Shown here: positions 25,701-36,560 of the stretch, piece after piece
How positions within the stretch are numbered: the stretch's first letter is position 1
Layout of the letters: each line of letters opens with the position of its first letter
NCBI RefSeq assembly: GCF_000321225.1
Contig: NW_004451653.1
Coordinates: 124,001-188,000 of the forward strand
Direction of reading: 5' to 3'
DNA length: 64,000 bases
Source of the DNA: Odobenus rosmarus divergens
Lineage: Eukaryota > Chordata > Mammalia > Carnivora > Odobenidae
The notes under the pieces: model-generated
Database searches by the model: none
Seen by the model: the letters and a program-made list of their open reading frames with translations, nothing else
Told to the model about the DNA's origin: nothing
Program-made: the position numbers and the translations under genes

Positions 25701-26284
25701 TACCATTCGCCACTAAAATTCATCAAGAGACATCTAAAGTCTGTAAGGTAAAGCAAAATTCCTTAGTCTGGTATTTAAAGCCTTCAAACATCCCAGTCCC
25801 ATGCCCCATAAATGAACTATGTAAACCACTTACTCCAGACAAAGTCATGACTCTTACTAAACCTTTCACTCCAGGTGTTAAATGCACTCCCTAAAAATTC
25901 CTGTGTATGCATCTTACATGATGAATTGAATACAGTTACTAAACAGAAAGTAAAACTAAATCTTGAGATACATGTAAATCTCACAGAATCTGGTCTTGAG
26001 GTATTTGTTCTTGTGATTTTGCCCAAGCAGTATCACCACAGGATTTGAACTATTGTCAGATATTCATAAACAAACACAGAAGTCATGTAATTCAGTAATT
26101 CATTTTATCAACTGATTTTCAGTTTCTGAGAGCAAATATCCTCTTGCCTATGAAGATAGGAACTTTGTCCTCAGCTAAATCCTCAACACCTTTAACACTG
26201 CCTGCACCTTGTAGGTGCAAAAAAAAAATTTTTTTTTTGAGTAAATAAACCACAGGGGACCAATAGAAAAGAATAGTTCACATA
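22781..26284. other. Intergenic downstream of RNF6, mostly unassigned
   Basis: About 25640-26190 reads like a diverged L2 end ('catcaagagacatctaaagtctg', 'tatttaaagccttcaaacatcccagtcccatg', then 'aactttgtcctcagctaaatcctcaacacc'). The remainder is AT-rich and single-copy-looking, with T runs near 25250. No coding exon was recognised. Confidence 0.4.
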
Positions 26285-27359
26285 CAGCTTTAGTTTTAAT
26301 ATTTATTGGTAGAAATAAATCTTCAATGCATACTTTGCGTTTATATGAATTCTACATTCTTTTTTTTTGTATTATTTGGAGTTTTTTGGCCTCCAAGTGA
26401 ACTTAACATATTATCTATGCATTTGATTCTTCATAGACATTTTTTTTTTTTAGATTTTAAAAGTAAATTTAAGGAACCATGCATATTGTATACCTTACTT
26501 AATATAATCCAAAGAACTGTCTGCACGTTCAAAAAAGTCACAAAAAGGCTGAACTCAAGTTAAATAATCTATATGTACTAAAATGTCCATGTTCCATTTC
26601 TGAGTAAAGAAATACTTGTTCAGTATTACATATTGCTTGCTGTCTAGTAAGATTGTCAGAGACGCTTCAGTAAATTATCTCTATTTTTAAATATCTTAAT
26701 CTACTTCCTCCCAGAGATGATTCTGTAAATGTTAAACATTGTGCCATATGCAGTAATAGCCCAAAAGCTTAAATAGGAACCAAACTGTAGTTTTTAGACT
26801 GAATAGTTTAACCTTAAAATTATATATCTATATATACATATATGGTATGCTGCATATTAAATTTAACATTTCAAGTAACTTAAATATATTTAGCAAACAT
26901 TCAGCCAAACACACTTTCGTGAAAAGATATTGTCCTTAGAACAAAAAGTGAATGAAAGGCTTATTTAGACACCAATGTCTGCACATGGTACTAAGCCTAC
27001 GGAACATGAAAGTCCAAGTAACATCTGCTGTGCTATTAAGAAAAGATTGACTTTTAACCTACTGAATTGTGCAGATACAAAAGTGCTTAGCATGACAAAA
27101 TTACCAAAATAAAAACATTTTAAAGATTATTTGGTTCTAGCAATATTAACTATTCTGTACTTGTGTATAATTTAACATTTGCCATTTTAAGTTTTATATA
27201 AATTTTCTTTTTAACAAGTTAAAAAAGCACACAAAAAATAGTTCAAACTATAATAATCTGTTCTTTTTCATCCTGGTTAGCTCATCACAAATGATTCAAC
27301 AAAAGAGCGCTTAAATACTCAGCTCTACTAAAATGTACTATTTGAATAGACCCAACACT
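26285..27359 (-). other. RNF6: RNF6 3' UTR (predicted)
   Basis: AT-rich, repeat-free DNA directly downstream of the RNF6 stop codon. A minus-strand AATAAA lies at 26302-26307, followed toward lower coordinates by a G/T-containing stretch, so cleavage near 26285 is plausible. The resulting 3' UTR of about 1.1 kb is in line with what I remember for mammalian RNF6. Other poly(A) sites cannot be excluded. Confidence 0.55.
26302..26307 (-). terminator. RNF6: Candidate RNF6 polyadenylation signal AATAAA
   Basis: Plus-strand TTTATT, i.e. AATAAA in the RNF6 direction, about 1.05 kb after the stop codon. It is at the far edge of the repeat-free UTR-like block. Confidence 0.5.
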
Positions 27360-29122
27360 TCACCCATTGTTTGCTATGCTGGACCCTAAAACAGGCTGCC
27401 GACAGATGGGGCAAGTGCAATTCTCTGAGAGCCATCGGTCAATACAGTGAATGTGAAATTCGTGCATGCAAGGTAACTGCCTGAGCTTGTTTCCAGTTAC
27501 ATAGTCGCTGATACACACACTACAGATTTTCCCTAGTTCACTATCGATACTGTTATGCTCATAGTTCCGGGTGGAAAGATTGTCAATCTGTTCTTTGGTT
27601 AAACCACGAATGTGATCATCATCATCACCTTCATTTAGTAAAAAGAAGTGAGCAAGGCGAAGGATAGGTAGCGTTCCAGTTTCAACTACGTTATTTGAAT
27701 TTCGCAACTGCCTGCCACCTCTATTATCACTGCTTCGGGCAGGAGGCTGGGTGGTCTGGTTTTCGCCATGCACTGCAGTGCTGTCTTCCTGGGCCCGCCT
27801 GTTTTGAGAGGTGCCTTCACTGCGCTGGCTGATGTCATTAACTGCACCTATGTTACTCAGATCTGAGTGCCTCTCTGGTAAATGCTGACCATGTCTCTGA
27901 ATTTCTGACTCAGATTCGGCCTCCATTAAAGAACTCAATTCTCCAAATCCAGTCATGATCTGCCTTAAAATTGACCGAAGAGCCACTGATGACGGTTCAA
28001 CAAGCTCATTCTCAGAAATCCTACGAAGAGGAACGGTGATAGTACTAACATAGGTTTGAATACCTGACCGCTCTAAACGAGAGATAGTTCGGCGAAAGCC
28101 CCCACTATTGCTTTCAATAGTGACTGTATTTTCTGCCAGCCCTACCCTAGATCGAGTCCTACTTGCAATACTATCCCGATCTCTGTTTTCTCCGGGACGA
28201 ATCCTTCTCACTTGGAGGTCCAGTGTGATTGTTGGATGTCGTCGTGCAGCAGTTGAGGATCTGCTGGATTCTTCTCCTTCTTCTACTGTTATTCTTGACA
28301 CAAGTCTTGAGTTAGAGAATGGAGCATAGGCAGTACCTCTACGTTCCCTATCTTGCTCTAAAAAGACACGTGTTATACCTCTCCTCCTAACAGACCTTCT
28401 CATGTTTTGCTGTAAAGGTCTACTTTCCCTCTGTGAATTACGATAAACAGTGCCACTTTGTCTCTGAATTGGTGAACGGCTTCGACTACTAAAAGTAGAC
28501 CGTAATCTAATTGGTTCTAATCTTTGGTTTGTATTCCTCACTGTAACATTAGTTCTAGCCCCATTTTCCCAAACATGTGCTGCTCCAAACCGCTGCCCCT
28601 CCCTTTGCCTGAGTTCACTACCACCCGACTGGTTTGTGTGACCACTGAAATTAGCACGTGGAGCATTAGTTCTAGGAATGCCAACTGCTCCCCCAATTCC
28701 ATTTCTTAATCTTCCCAATGTTGAGAAAGAGCCTTCTACTGAATTCTGCCCCCTTGAACCAAGCCTAGTCCTTGGGATATTGGAACTACTACCATTGAAA
28801 TTCATTGAGGTTTGGCTTCTTGTTCGCCTAGCCACAGGACTAGCTGATCTTTGTTGCCTACTTGTAGTATGATCTCTGCTAATGTCTGAAAGTGGAATGC
28901 CTGTATGATCTTCACCATGAATTTCAATTCCTCTATTCTCATGATTTATGTGTATTTCCAGACTAAACCGAAACTCTCCACTGTTTGGGTTTGTTCGACT
29001 CACAGCTCTCCAAGTTTGGTTCCCATTTTGTCCACTTCGAGTTGCATTTCCTGTGCGTCGAAAGGTGTTCAACCATTCTAGCAGAGAATCTTCATTTGAA
29101 TTTTCTCTAGGGACTTCTGAGT
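27360..29122 (-). CDS. RNF6: RNF6 last coding exon: E3 ubiquitin ligase body and RING-H2 finger
   Basis: Encodes residues 97 (split codon) to 683 of the predicted 683-residue protein; human RNF6 is about 685. The acceptor is CAG just above 29122 on the minus strand, and the stop TGA is at 27360-27362. The open frame continues upstream of 29122 into intron, so the in-frame Met near 29138 is not a real start. From N to C: a conserved leucine-containing segment (LLEWLNTFRRTGN), a long Arg/Ser/Asn-rich low-complexity region with basic clusters (e.g. RRSVRRRG), an acidic DDDD stretch, then the C-terminal RING-H2 with zinc ligands C630, C633, C648, H650, H653, C656, C667 and C670, all present. RNF6 is known as a nuclear and cytoplasmic E3 ligase related to RLIM/RNF12, acting on LIMK1 and the androgen receptor. 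The frame is intact with no premature stop. Confidence 0.97.
28123..28150 (-). other. Note: antisense open frames inside RNF6 exon
   Basis: Plus-strand open frames of 60-75 codons across the large exon (for example 28108-28329) are shadows of the conserved minus-strand frame and have no independent support. Confidence 0.8.
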
Positions 29123-29689
29123 CTGGAAAGCAAACCAAATCAACTTAAGATCAATTCCTAAAATCTATGGTTTGACTTTTATTAAAAGTTTACAAGATAA
29201 AGTTTTTATTAAATTAAGTTATATTTAAGAGCATCTGCATTTTAATGAATCAAAAATGGCAAAAAAACTGAACTTTCTCAAAGAAAGGTACATACTATAA
29301 GCATATTATAATACATTCTTATGTATTATAAAAATATAAATACTGTTTATGCAAAGCCCTGTAGAAATCCTCACTTTTACTTTCTATATGCCTGTTACTG
29401 GCAAATATTAAGGCAAATGAGGAACAGATCCAATACTAAAATTGTACATTTAAAATGCTTTATTCATATGGTAAAATCAATAAAATATAGTGGCAAAACT
29501 TATATATAATTCACCTTGAATACGTGGAATCCTTCTGGTAAAGGTAACTCAGCATTTTTGCAATTACATGTTTTTGTAACCTTGGGAATTTTATCCTATT
29601 TCTCAGGAACTGCCAAAAATGTGTATCTCAAGAAATACGGCTTTCTGAATACAATATTAGAACTACATTATGTCTTTATGTGAAGCTGG

Positions 29690-29860
29690 GAAACTTTAGG
29701 CATGTTACTTAATGACTGTAACCTTATCTATAAACTGGAGATAATAAAAGTATAAATGCCATAGGGTTATCATGAGAATAAAATAAGTTACTGCATATAA
29801 AATGATTAGTACAATACCTGGCACATAGAAGAATTCAATAATTGTTAGCCATTACGCATA
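29690..29860 (+). repeat. MIR in RNF6 intron
   Basis: 'gcatgttacttaatgactgtaaccttatctataaactggagataataa...aataaaataagttactgcatataaaatgattagtacaatacctggcacatag' is a typical MIR. Confidence 0.75.
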
Positions 29861-30559
29861 ACATATTTTCTGTTCATTTAGAATGTAAGTTCTGTTGAAG
29901 ATGAAGGGAAGGGTTTTGTCTTGTTTTGTTTACTGTTAAATCCCCAACCTCTAAAACAATATCTGGTACAAATCAGACTCCCAATATTGTTGAATGAATC
30001 AATTTAGAAGTAAATGTGCCCCTGATAAACTTTTTTGGCTACAATTCTGTTACTATGGGAAGCTTGTTTTCCATTTTTAACCAGTGGATTATATACAGGG
30101 CAAAACTCAATGAAAAGCATTCTAATGCACGTGAACTACATAGACTTTAACCTTAACATTTATTCAACACAAAAACGGCTGTTAAATGAGATTGCTTTGA
30201 TTTCATTTCATACTGCAATCTCTTATAAAAACCTTTTTTTATATGTTAAAGCTATTAATCAGCTTCTGGTGTCAATAAAATAAACAGCAACTTTAGCCAT
30301 ATCTAAAGATACAAGCTAAGACATAATAAAAGGATAAGTATTACCAGCTATAACAATATAGTACAACTCTCATACCTACATATAGAGAGGAAAAAGGGTT
30401 AATATCCAATTTCCATTTTAATTTGGAAAGAGACAGGAGTAAAAGGCAGGTAAAAAGCATTCTAAAGGATACTTCCTTCTTCAATTACTAGAATATAGTG
30501 ATGATGTGTATACGTAAAAGAGTTCACTAATTATCTAACAAAACCTGTCCTGCCCTTCT

Positions 30560-31130
30560 CCCATTGTAAATGCATTGTAATGGTCACATGAACAACCTGG
30601 CAGCTGGGTGTGGCCATGTGACTAAACTCTCATCAATGGAATGGGAATGGAAGTGATATATCTCACTTTCGGGCTGGTGCCTGAACCTCCTTCTGGAACC
30701 TAGACCTGCCAGGTAGAACCTAGATGTGGTTGTGACTTAACATGATCATACAAACAACACTGGAGCAGCAATGTCCAGTGAAACTTTCTGCAGTAGTGGA
30801 GATATTCTACATCTGTGCTGTCTCATATAGAAGTCACTAACCATGTGCAGTGACTACTGAACACTTGAATGTGGCTAATAGGAGCGCAGAAGTGAATTTT
30901 AAATGTTACTTAATTTTACCTAATTTATGTTTAAATGGTCACACGTGGTCAGTAGCTCCTACACTGGATGGCACAGTTGTAGAACTACTCTGCTGGCTGG
31001 CTGGGTTCCAGGAGGATTATGGAGTAAAATTTGCCTATCTTCCCTGGACTGTTAACATGAAAGAAAAATAAATTTCTATCTTATTGAACCATTACATTTT
31101 TGAGTTTTTAATAGTCTTTGCCCTAACTAA
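30560..31130 (+). repeat. MLT1-like LTR carrying a short hAT-like insert
   Basis: Flanking parts ('ctgggtgtggccatgtgactaaactctc', later 'ccctggactgttaacatgaaagaaaaataaatttctatcttatt' and 'ctttgccctaactaat') read as one LTR of MaLR type. Between them, about 30813-30978, is a short element with inverted ends 'ctgtgctgtct' and 'ggatggcacagt', like small nonautonomous hAT elements. Family names not assigned. Confidence 0.5.
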
Positions 31131-31722
31131 TAATCTTAATATAATATGTGAAACTACCCCCCCCCAAAAAAAGTGAAACTACCAATAATAAATATCACTG
31201 GGGAAGGAAATGGAACTGGTAAGGGCTACATTAAGTTGGCTTTACTTTTAATTCTGTATACTTCTCTTCAGTTTGAATTTTCTTTTTTTACACTTTTTCT
31301 TCTTAAAAACTTCTTATACTATGACTTAGTGTTTGTTCAATAAAATGATAAACACAAAAAAAGTAAAAACAATAAAGCAGGTCTCCTCATTCAGTCTTTC
31401 TGTATCGCTCGGTATAAATTTCCATTACTTTAAAAAAAAGTAGTGTGTACATTCTAAGATTAAAAAGAACTATGCTGGTAATTAACTTAATTGTATACTA
31501 TGAGCTCCCTAAAGGCAATCTGTGTGTAAAAACGTCTTTGTATTCAACCCCTGTCCTATGCTGCCTAAGTATGTTGCTTTGCATATAATGGGTAAATGCT
31601 ATCTGAATATCACATTAAAACTGGAAAACATTAAAAACAAACATATTATACAAGATACAGTAAGTTCATATTCGCAATTGCTCCAATCAAACCTGCTCCA
31701 AATGGAAAGGAGTCCACAGTAC

Positions 31723-31818
31723 CTCTGGTATTTGTCCCATTTCTCAAGTCGGGCTGAGATGCTAGTTGTTCCTTCACTCCATCTAACCGCTGTTGTAGTT
31801 CTTCAGATGTTATTTCTC
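31723..31818 (-). CDS. RNF6: RNF6 middle coding exon
   Basis: 96 nt, coding for part of codon 65 through part of codon 97. Translation is EITSEELQQRLDGVKEQLAS followed by QPDLRNGTNTR, with split Gly and Asp codons shared with the neighbouring exons. Acceptor TTGTTTCAG precedes 31818; donor G|GTACTG follows 31723. Phases match the ATG exon (ends after one base of Gly65) and the last exon (starts with AC of Asp97). It is too short and too spliced to show as a single open frame. The Leu-, Gln- and Glu-rich sequence extends the N-terminal helical region of RNF6. Tyr-to-Thr and similar small differences from the human sequence as I remember it look like ordinary divergence. Confidence 0.95.
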
Positions 31819-32700
31819 CTGAAACAATAAAAAATTGCTCATTGAAAGTAAATATTTTAAACTATTGTTTTATGAGAACTCATGAAGGGTAAGACTAATC
31901 TTCAGCAATCTGTAGAAGACATTCTATTACTTTCACGTTCTGTTAAACTGAAGACAGTTAAAAATATTTAATTGACACAAGTATCATTTTTGTTGTGTTT
32001 CATTTATGTTTTAGTAAATAAAAAATAAGATTTAATTTGAAAAATTTAAAAGGTCCTCTCAACTGATACACTTAGGAATCTAGAAGCTCTAGTTCATAGA
32101 TTTTTGTCAGAGATAAAAAGAAATTTAAAAGGTTGGATTTCTAGAGAGAACTTTGAATCTTTGTTTGAATTTTACCTCAGTAGTTCACTGTATGGGTTAT
32201 CGATATACAATGTGCAAATATGCAATATACAAATATATACTGTACAAACATACAAGTTTTAATTAATTCATTTGTGAAATGACTTTGTACAAAATTCATG
32301 AAGCACACTGGACTTTTGGAGTATTATTAATTCAGCTAAATAAATAAATTATAATACCTCAAATGAGTTAGAATTGGGTTCTAAATAATATTTTATTTGT
32401 ACAAATATTACTTAAAAGAGAAATAGGACCATATATGTAAATATTTGACACTATTATGAACATTAAGCTATTTGTTAGCTTGGCATTTGTATAACAGTGC
32501 TCCATGTCCAAGATTCATACTTACTTATCAAATACAGAAGTAAGCCAGTGATTTTCTATTTTGTTATATTAAAAAGTTCTTAAATTTAATAAATAGTGCA
32601 TTATATTTTGGGAGGGGGAAGAAGGGGAAAAAACCCTCCTTATTTTGAAACTCCTCTTATAATGATAAAAAAGATGTCTCCTCTTTCACCCGTCTCTTAC
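31819..32700 (-). other. RNF6: RNF6 intron, no repeats recognised
   Basis: 882 bp, AT-rich, between donor CTG|GTAAGAG (32700-32699) and acceptor TTGTTTCAG (31819). No SINE or LINE was seen. Confidence 0.9.
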
Positions 32701-32911
32701 CAGGGGTGCCTAAAAGATTGTGGTCTCTCATTAGTCTATAATCTTCATCATTGAGCTCATTAATAAACTGATAATAGGCTTCTTCTCTGTGGAGACGCTC
32801 TTGCTGCCATCTTCTCTCATTTTCACGATGATTATGGTCCTGAGATGAGACTTCTTCACTACCATCATGCGATCTAGATCTAGAGGGATTCATACTGAGA
32901 TTCCTCGCTTT
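32701..32911 (-). CDS. RNF6: RNF6 first coding exon (ATG exon)
   Basis: The coding part is 32701-32893. ATG at 32893-32891 begins [14 protein letters not shown], matching the RNF6 N-terminus. An in-frame Met further upstream (32923) lies beyond the splice acceptor GAACAG|AAAG at 32912-32913 and is not used. Only 18 nt of 5' UTR are in this exon. Residues 12-64 include the conserved charged segment [19 protein letters not shown] and [20 protein letters not shown], likely helical and typical of RNF6/RLIM. The exon ends after the first base of Gly65 at donor CCTG|GTAAGAG. Residues 12-20 are Asp/Glu/Ser-rich and vary among mammals. Confidence 0.96.
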
Positions 32912-32995
32912 CTGTTCAAACAATATACATTAGATTCAAGCTGTTAGTCAATGGACTACACATGGCTTCCTGTTTTTAACTCATGTTTATTTTCA

Positions 32996-33189
32996 TTTTT
33001 TTTAAAGATTTTATTTATTTATTTGAGAGAGAGAGAGAATGACAGAGCATGGGGTGGGGGAAGGGTCAGAAGGAAAAGCAGACTCCCTGCCGAGCAGGGA
33101 GCCTGATGCGGGACTCAATCCCGGGACTCCAGGATCATGACCTGAGCCAAAGGCAGTCGCTTAACCAACTGAGCCACCCAGGCACCCTC
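32996..33189 (-). mobile_element. CAN SINE, minus orientation
   Basis: Complete copy from T tract and 'ttatttatttatttgagag' to 'gagccacccaggcaccct'. TSD TTTATTTTCA at 32986-32995 and 33190-33199. Its head faces the head of the plus copy that starts 25 bp away. Confidence 0.93.
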
Positions 33190-33214
33190 TTTATTTTCAG
33201 TTTAAATTTCGTCC

Positions 33215-33409
33215 CCGGGTGCCTGGGTGGCTCAGTTGGTTGGGCGGCTGCCTTCGGCTCTGGTCGTGATCCTGGAGTCCTGGGATTCAGTCCCATGTCG
33301 GGCTCCCTGCTCAGCGGGGAGTCTGCTTCTCCCTCTGACCCTCCCCCCTCTCATGTGCTCTCTCTCTCTCTCTCAAATAAATAAATAAAATCTTAAAAAA
33401 AAATAAAGT
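33215..33409 (+). mobile_element. CAN SINE, plus orientation
   Basis: Head 'gggtgcctgggtggctcagt', AAATAAATAAATAAAA tail. Exact TSD AAATTTCGTCC at 33204-33214 and 33410-33420. Confidence 0.95.
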
Positions 33410-34265
33410 AAATTTCGTCCTCTACTCTTATATTTCATATGCCAAATCTTGCGGTGAAGAACTCACATATAAAATGAAAAAGAGCTTCTAGGAGATAAGA
33501 CTATAACCAGACCTACTTCTTTGCTCAAAGCCATTGTTTAAGTCAGACTGGATCTGGTTTCATCATTCATTTCTAATTCCTGAATACCAAAGTGATTATC
33601 TCACTTTTTTTTTTTTTTTAAACCTCTTTCACTCTCTGGTAAAGTTGATCAGAAAGCCCTCACTGATGTTTCAAATATCTGGGTACTTGATGTTAGCATA
33701 CAAATTTTAAGCTGAATTATGCACTTTAAGCATAATTTTAAATTATATTCTTTACTTAATAAGCAAAGAGCTACTGGGAGGCTATGATTTACATTTATTT
33801 CCAGCAAATGTATTCTTCCCAAAATAAAACTCATTTATTTGTAATATTACCCTCCATTGTACTTTGCTGAGGTAAAAATAATTTAACCGACTATATCTAC
33901 TGAACAGACTTGGAGTTGGTCTCTTCTTAAACCTAACAGGAAACAGTACTCAACACATGGCTCTGAGGACTGTGAATGTACAGCAGGGCACTCTGTGTCT
34001 TCCCATAGCAAATCTCATCCTTAGGCCTGGAATGGTTAGTCCCAGAGGTTTTTGAGTACCAGTGAAACTTTCTGACCTTGCCTAGGCAAACCTTATTTTT
34101 GGATTATACTTAAACATCATTCCTTAGAGGCTTATTTTTAAACTATAAAGAAATCAATGGAGAAAATTATTTGTTTCATAAATATTTTAGAATTTCTTAA
34201 ACACCTGTATTAGTGAGTTAACAGTTCTCACTTGGGAATGCACAAACTTACTTGAGGACATTTTT

Positions 34266-34623
34266 ATTTATTTTAAATTTAAATTCAATTAATTAATATA
34301 TAATGTACTATTAGTTTCAGAGGTAGAGTTCAGTGATTCATCAGTCTTATATAACACCCAGTGCTCATTATATCACATGCCCTCCTTAATGCCCATCACC
34401 CGGTAACCCCACTCCCCCACCCACCTCCCCTCCAGCAGCCCTCAGTTTGTTTCCTATGATTAAGAGTCTCTTAATGGTTTGTCTCCCTCTCTGATTTCAT
34501 CTTATTTTTTCCTCTCTTCCCCTATGATCCTATTTTGTTTCTTAAATTCCACATATGAGTGAGATCATATAATTGTCTTTCTCTGATTGACTTATTTTGC
34601 TTAGCATAATACCCTCTAGTTCC
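34266..34623 (-). mobile_element. Truncated L1 3' end, minus orientation
   Basis: Starts with the reversed A-rich tail (TTTATTTTAAATTTAAATT) and continues with reversed L1 3' UTR and ORF2-end text ('cccagtgctcattatatcacatgccctccttaatgcccatcacc', 'gtttgtttcctatgattaagagtc', 'cacatatgagtgagatcat'). TSDs ACTTGAGGACATTTTT (34250-34265) and ACTTGAGGAAATTTTT (34624-34639). Same strand as RNF6. Confidence 0.88.
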
Positions 34624-35286
34624 ACTTGAGGAAATTTTTAAAAATACAGATGCCCAGATCTCATCTCTAATCCTAAATCAGAATTTTCCAAGGTAGGGCC
34701 CAGGTCTATCTTTAAGAGCTAATTCGGGTATTCTGTGGATGAAATAAACTATTCCTTGACAATTTCTGGATGTTAATAAAGGGTATGTGTAATATAGCAC
34801 ATGACTTAACGGGGGCTGGAGGATCAAATAGCTTGGTGACCAGTGAAGCAATTGTTGCAACTCTGACTCAGTGTTTAAGCAAACTACTTTAAATACAAAA
34901 TACATTAGTCTACAAGTCTAAACTATGTATGAGTAAGCAACTATTCAATTTCACTTACATTCTAACATTAGGTTATACATTCAAGGATTTTATTACAGTG
35001 ATTATTACAGTTTTTTAAAGGAAAGATTTAGTAGCACTACCCAAACACAAGTTAACATTATTAAAAACTCAAGATTTCTGTCCATTTTCAGAATAAACAG
35101 GACTAGCATCATTAGCAAGGAGCACATTTGGTAGGTACAGCAGTAATATGATTTTTGTACTAAACAATCATAAAAATTGAAAGCTATAATAAAATCAAGC
35201 TACCCTACCATTATTCAAAACTTTAAGAGCTTCATCTCAAAGGTAGTTTTCTTACACAATTAACCACAATTAAACAAAGTGAGTAC

Positions 35287-35369
35287 CTTATTTTCCTTTC
35301 AACATGCTTTTAACATGTGCAATGGTATCCATCCTTCAATTGTTTGTGCTTTTTTTGAGAGCGGCCCAT
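35287..35369 (-). other. RNF6: Predicted RNF6 5' UTR exon with upstream ORF
   Basis: On the minus strand a pyrimidine-rich acceptor GTTCTCTCTTATTGCTTCAG ends at 35370, and a donor AAG|GTACTC follows 35287, giving an 83-nt exon. The exon begins exactly with ATG (35369-35367), which opens a 19-codon frame ending TAA at 35310. It sits between the CpG-island promoter and the ATG exon, where RNF6 is expected to have noncoding exons. Read from splice signals only; no transcript was consulted. Confidence 0.55.
35310..35369 (-). CDS. Predicted upstream ORF of RNF6, 19 codons
   Basis: Peptide MGRSQKKHKQLKDGYHCTC, strongly basic at its N-terminal half, stop TAA at 35310-35312. The start codon is the first triplet of the predicted exon, and G at +4 is favourable. 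The base at -3 comes from whichever first exon is joined. No similarity to a known peptide is recognised; the likely role, if any, is to lower translation of RNF6. It may instead be a chance frame. Confidence 0.35.
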   Translation of the reverse strand: MGRSQKKHKQLKDGYHCTC

Positions 35370-35498
35370 CTGAAGCAATAAGAGAGAACGGAATTATTAA
35401 ATAAATTGTCTCTTTGAAGGACAGGAATGGCTAGCAAAGTCAAAGCTCTGCTGCAAAGTCAAAGCAAAAATCTTCAGTGGATTTTGTTAGACACTCAC

Positions 35499-35760
35499 CT
35501 AGAAAATTAGATCCCCAAACAATTAGGTCATTAAAACCTCCCACAAGGCCCTTTTCTCCCACAACAGAAACTAGGCCTTCCCTCCTACACTGTCACAGCT
35601 CCTGGGATTACAACTCCCCTCTCAAAGGCCTTCCTTCCTATCCTGCTCCCATTCAGATGTTACCAGGGTTAGGTGTCTCCAGTTTACTTCTGAACCTTCA
35701 CTTTCTTGCCACCCCCGCCCTCCGTCCCGCTACTGGTTCCTTTCCTGGCCGTTGCGACCG
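35499..35760 (-). other. RNF6: Candidate alternative RNF6 first exon
   Basis: Strong minus-strand donor TTTTCTAG|GTGAGTGTCT with exon edge at 35499, immediately downstream (minus direction) of a promoter-like block with two CCAAT boxes and an ETS site (35907-36008). The transcription start is not determined; the upper edge given is approximate. Confidence 0.4.
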
Positions 35761-36560
35761 GAGCTCGCGCCGGAGTACGGTTCGCACTACAATAAACAAA
35801 CTGGGCTCAAGGGCCAAACCAACCTCTTCCCAACCGAGCCTCAAGTAACGCTTCCCTTAGCGACCTGGATTCCCACAGGGAGGCAGGTGACAGACGGCGC
35901 ATCTGAGCCAATCACCAGTTGGGGGGGGCGCATTCAGAGAGCAGTTAACCAATCGGAAAAGAGACGGGGGCCAAGGAGGGTTGGCTTTCCTCAGCGTCTC
36001 CCGGAAGTAGTGGCCGGGCCCGGAGCCTTACCCGCAGCTCACCTCGTCGGGAGTCGGGCCGTCCTCCTACTCCCCGAAGGAAAGTCTGTGGCGGGTGGCG
36101 CTCCTCTGGGGTCCTGGAAGGCTGTGACCCACAGGCAAGAGGGGCCACTGCACCCTCTAATCGTTTGCTGAAGGGAGAAGCCGGAAGCCCGTGCTTCAGC
36201 TTGGGGTCGTCCAGCTGGTCTGGCGGCCCCGGAGGAGGGACGAAGGCCGCAGTCCTTTCCTCACAGCCAGGTCCCCCCTCGGACGAGCGGAGACGCGGCA
36301 CAGCCAGCTGGGCGCTCGCCGGTGTTACTGAAAATTGCGTCCGGCGGGATCTAGGATACCAGCGTTCCGCGTTCCGTCCCGTCAGTGCTCGCGGCCAGGG
36401 CTGATAGTCCCAGGGCCTCCTTCTGGAGCGCCAAGTACCGGGCCGCTCAGCGCTCCTGCAGCTGCAGAGTTCTGGGGACAGCCTGCTTTCCACCCTTGGG
36501 AAGCAGTAGCACCTACTCTTGTTCTTTCTTGTGGCCTGTTTGCCGAGCCTGGCTACGGAG
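35690..36560 (-). promoter_or_regulatory. RNF6: RNF6 CpG-island promoter region
   Basis: GC- and CpG-rich block upstream of RNF6. Elements seen: CCAAT boxes at 35907-35917 (AGCCAATCACC) and 35947-35957 (AACCAATCGGA), and an ETS/GABPA-type CCGGAAGT at 36001-36008. Two more minus-strand donor-like sites, GACGAG|GTGAGC (exon edge 36043) and GCGG|GTAAGG (exon edge 36032), suggest first exons starting higher in the island. There is no TATA box, as usual for housekeeping genes. Open frames in the island (for example minus 35945-36565) are compositional. Confidence 0.75.

Larger units (their letters stand above)
29123..31722 (-). other. RNF6: RNF6 intron (between middle and last coding exons)
   Basis: Bounded by donor G|GTACTG (31722-31721, minus strand) and acceptor CAG (29125-29123). 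It contains a MIR at about 29690-29860 and an LTR/DNA-transposon mosaic at 30560-31130; otherwise AT-rich and unassigned. Confidence 0.9.
32912..35286 (-). other. RNF6: RNF6 5' intron with SINE pair and L1
   Basis: Contains two head-to-head CAN SINEs (32996-33409) and an L1 3' end (34266-34623). Otherwise AT-rich, with a T run near 33608-33620. Confidence 0.75.

Noticed and set aside
29123..29138. Met at 29138 as an RNF6 start
   Set aside because: It is intronic, just upstream of the CAG acceptor; codon phase joins to the exon at 31723-31818.
32894..32923. Upstream in-frame Met extending the RNF6 ATG exon frame
   Set aside because: It lies on the intron side of the splice acceptor at 32912-32913; the family N-terminus begins at the Met encoded at 32893.
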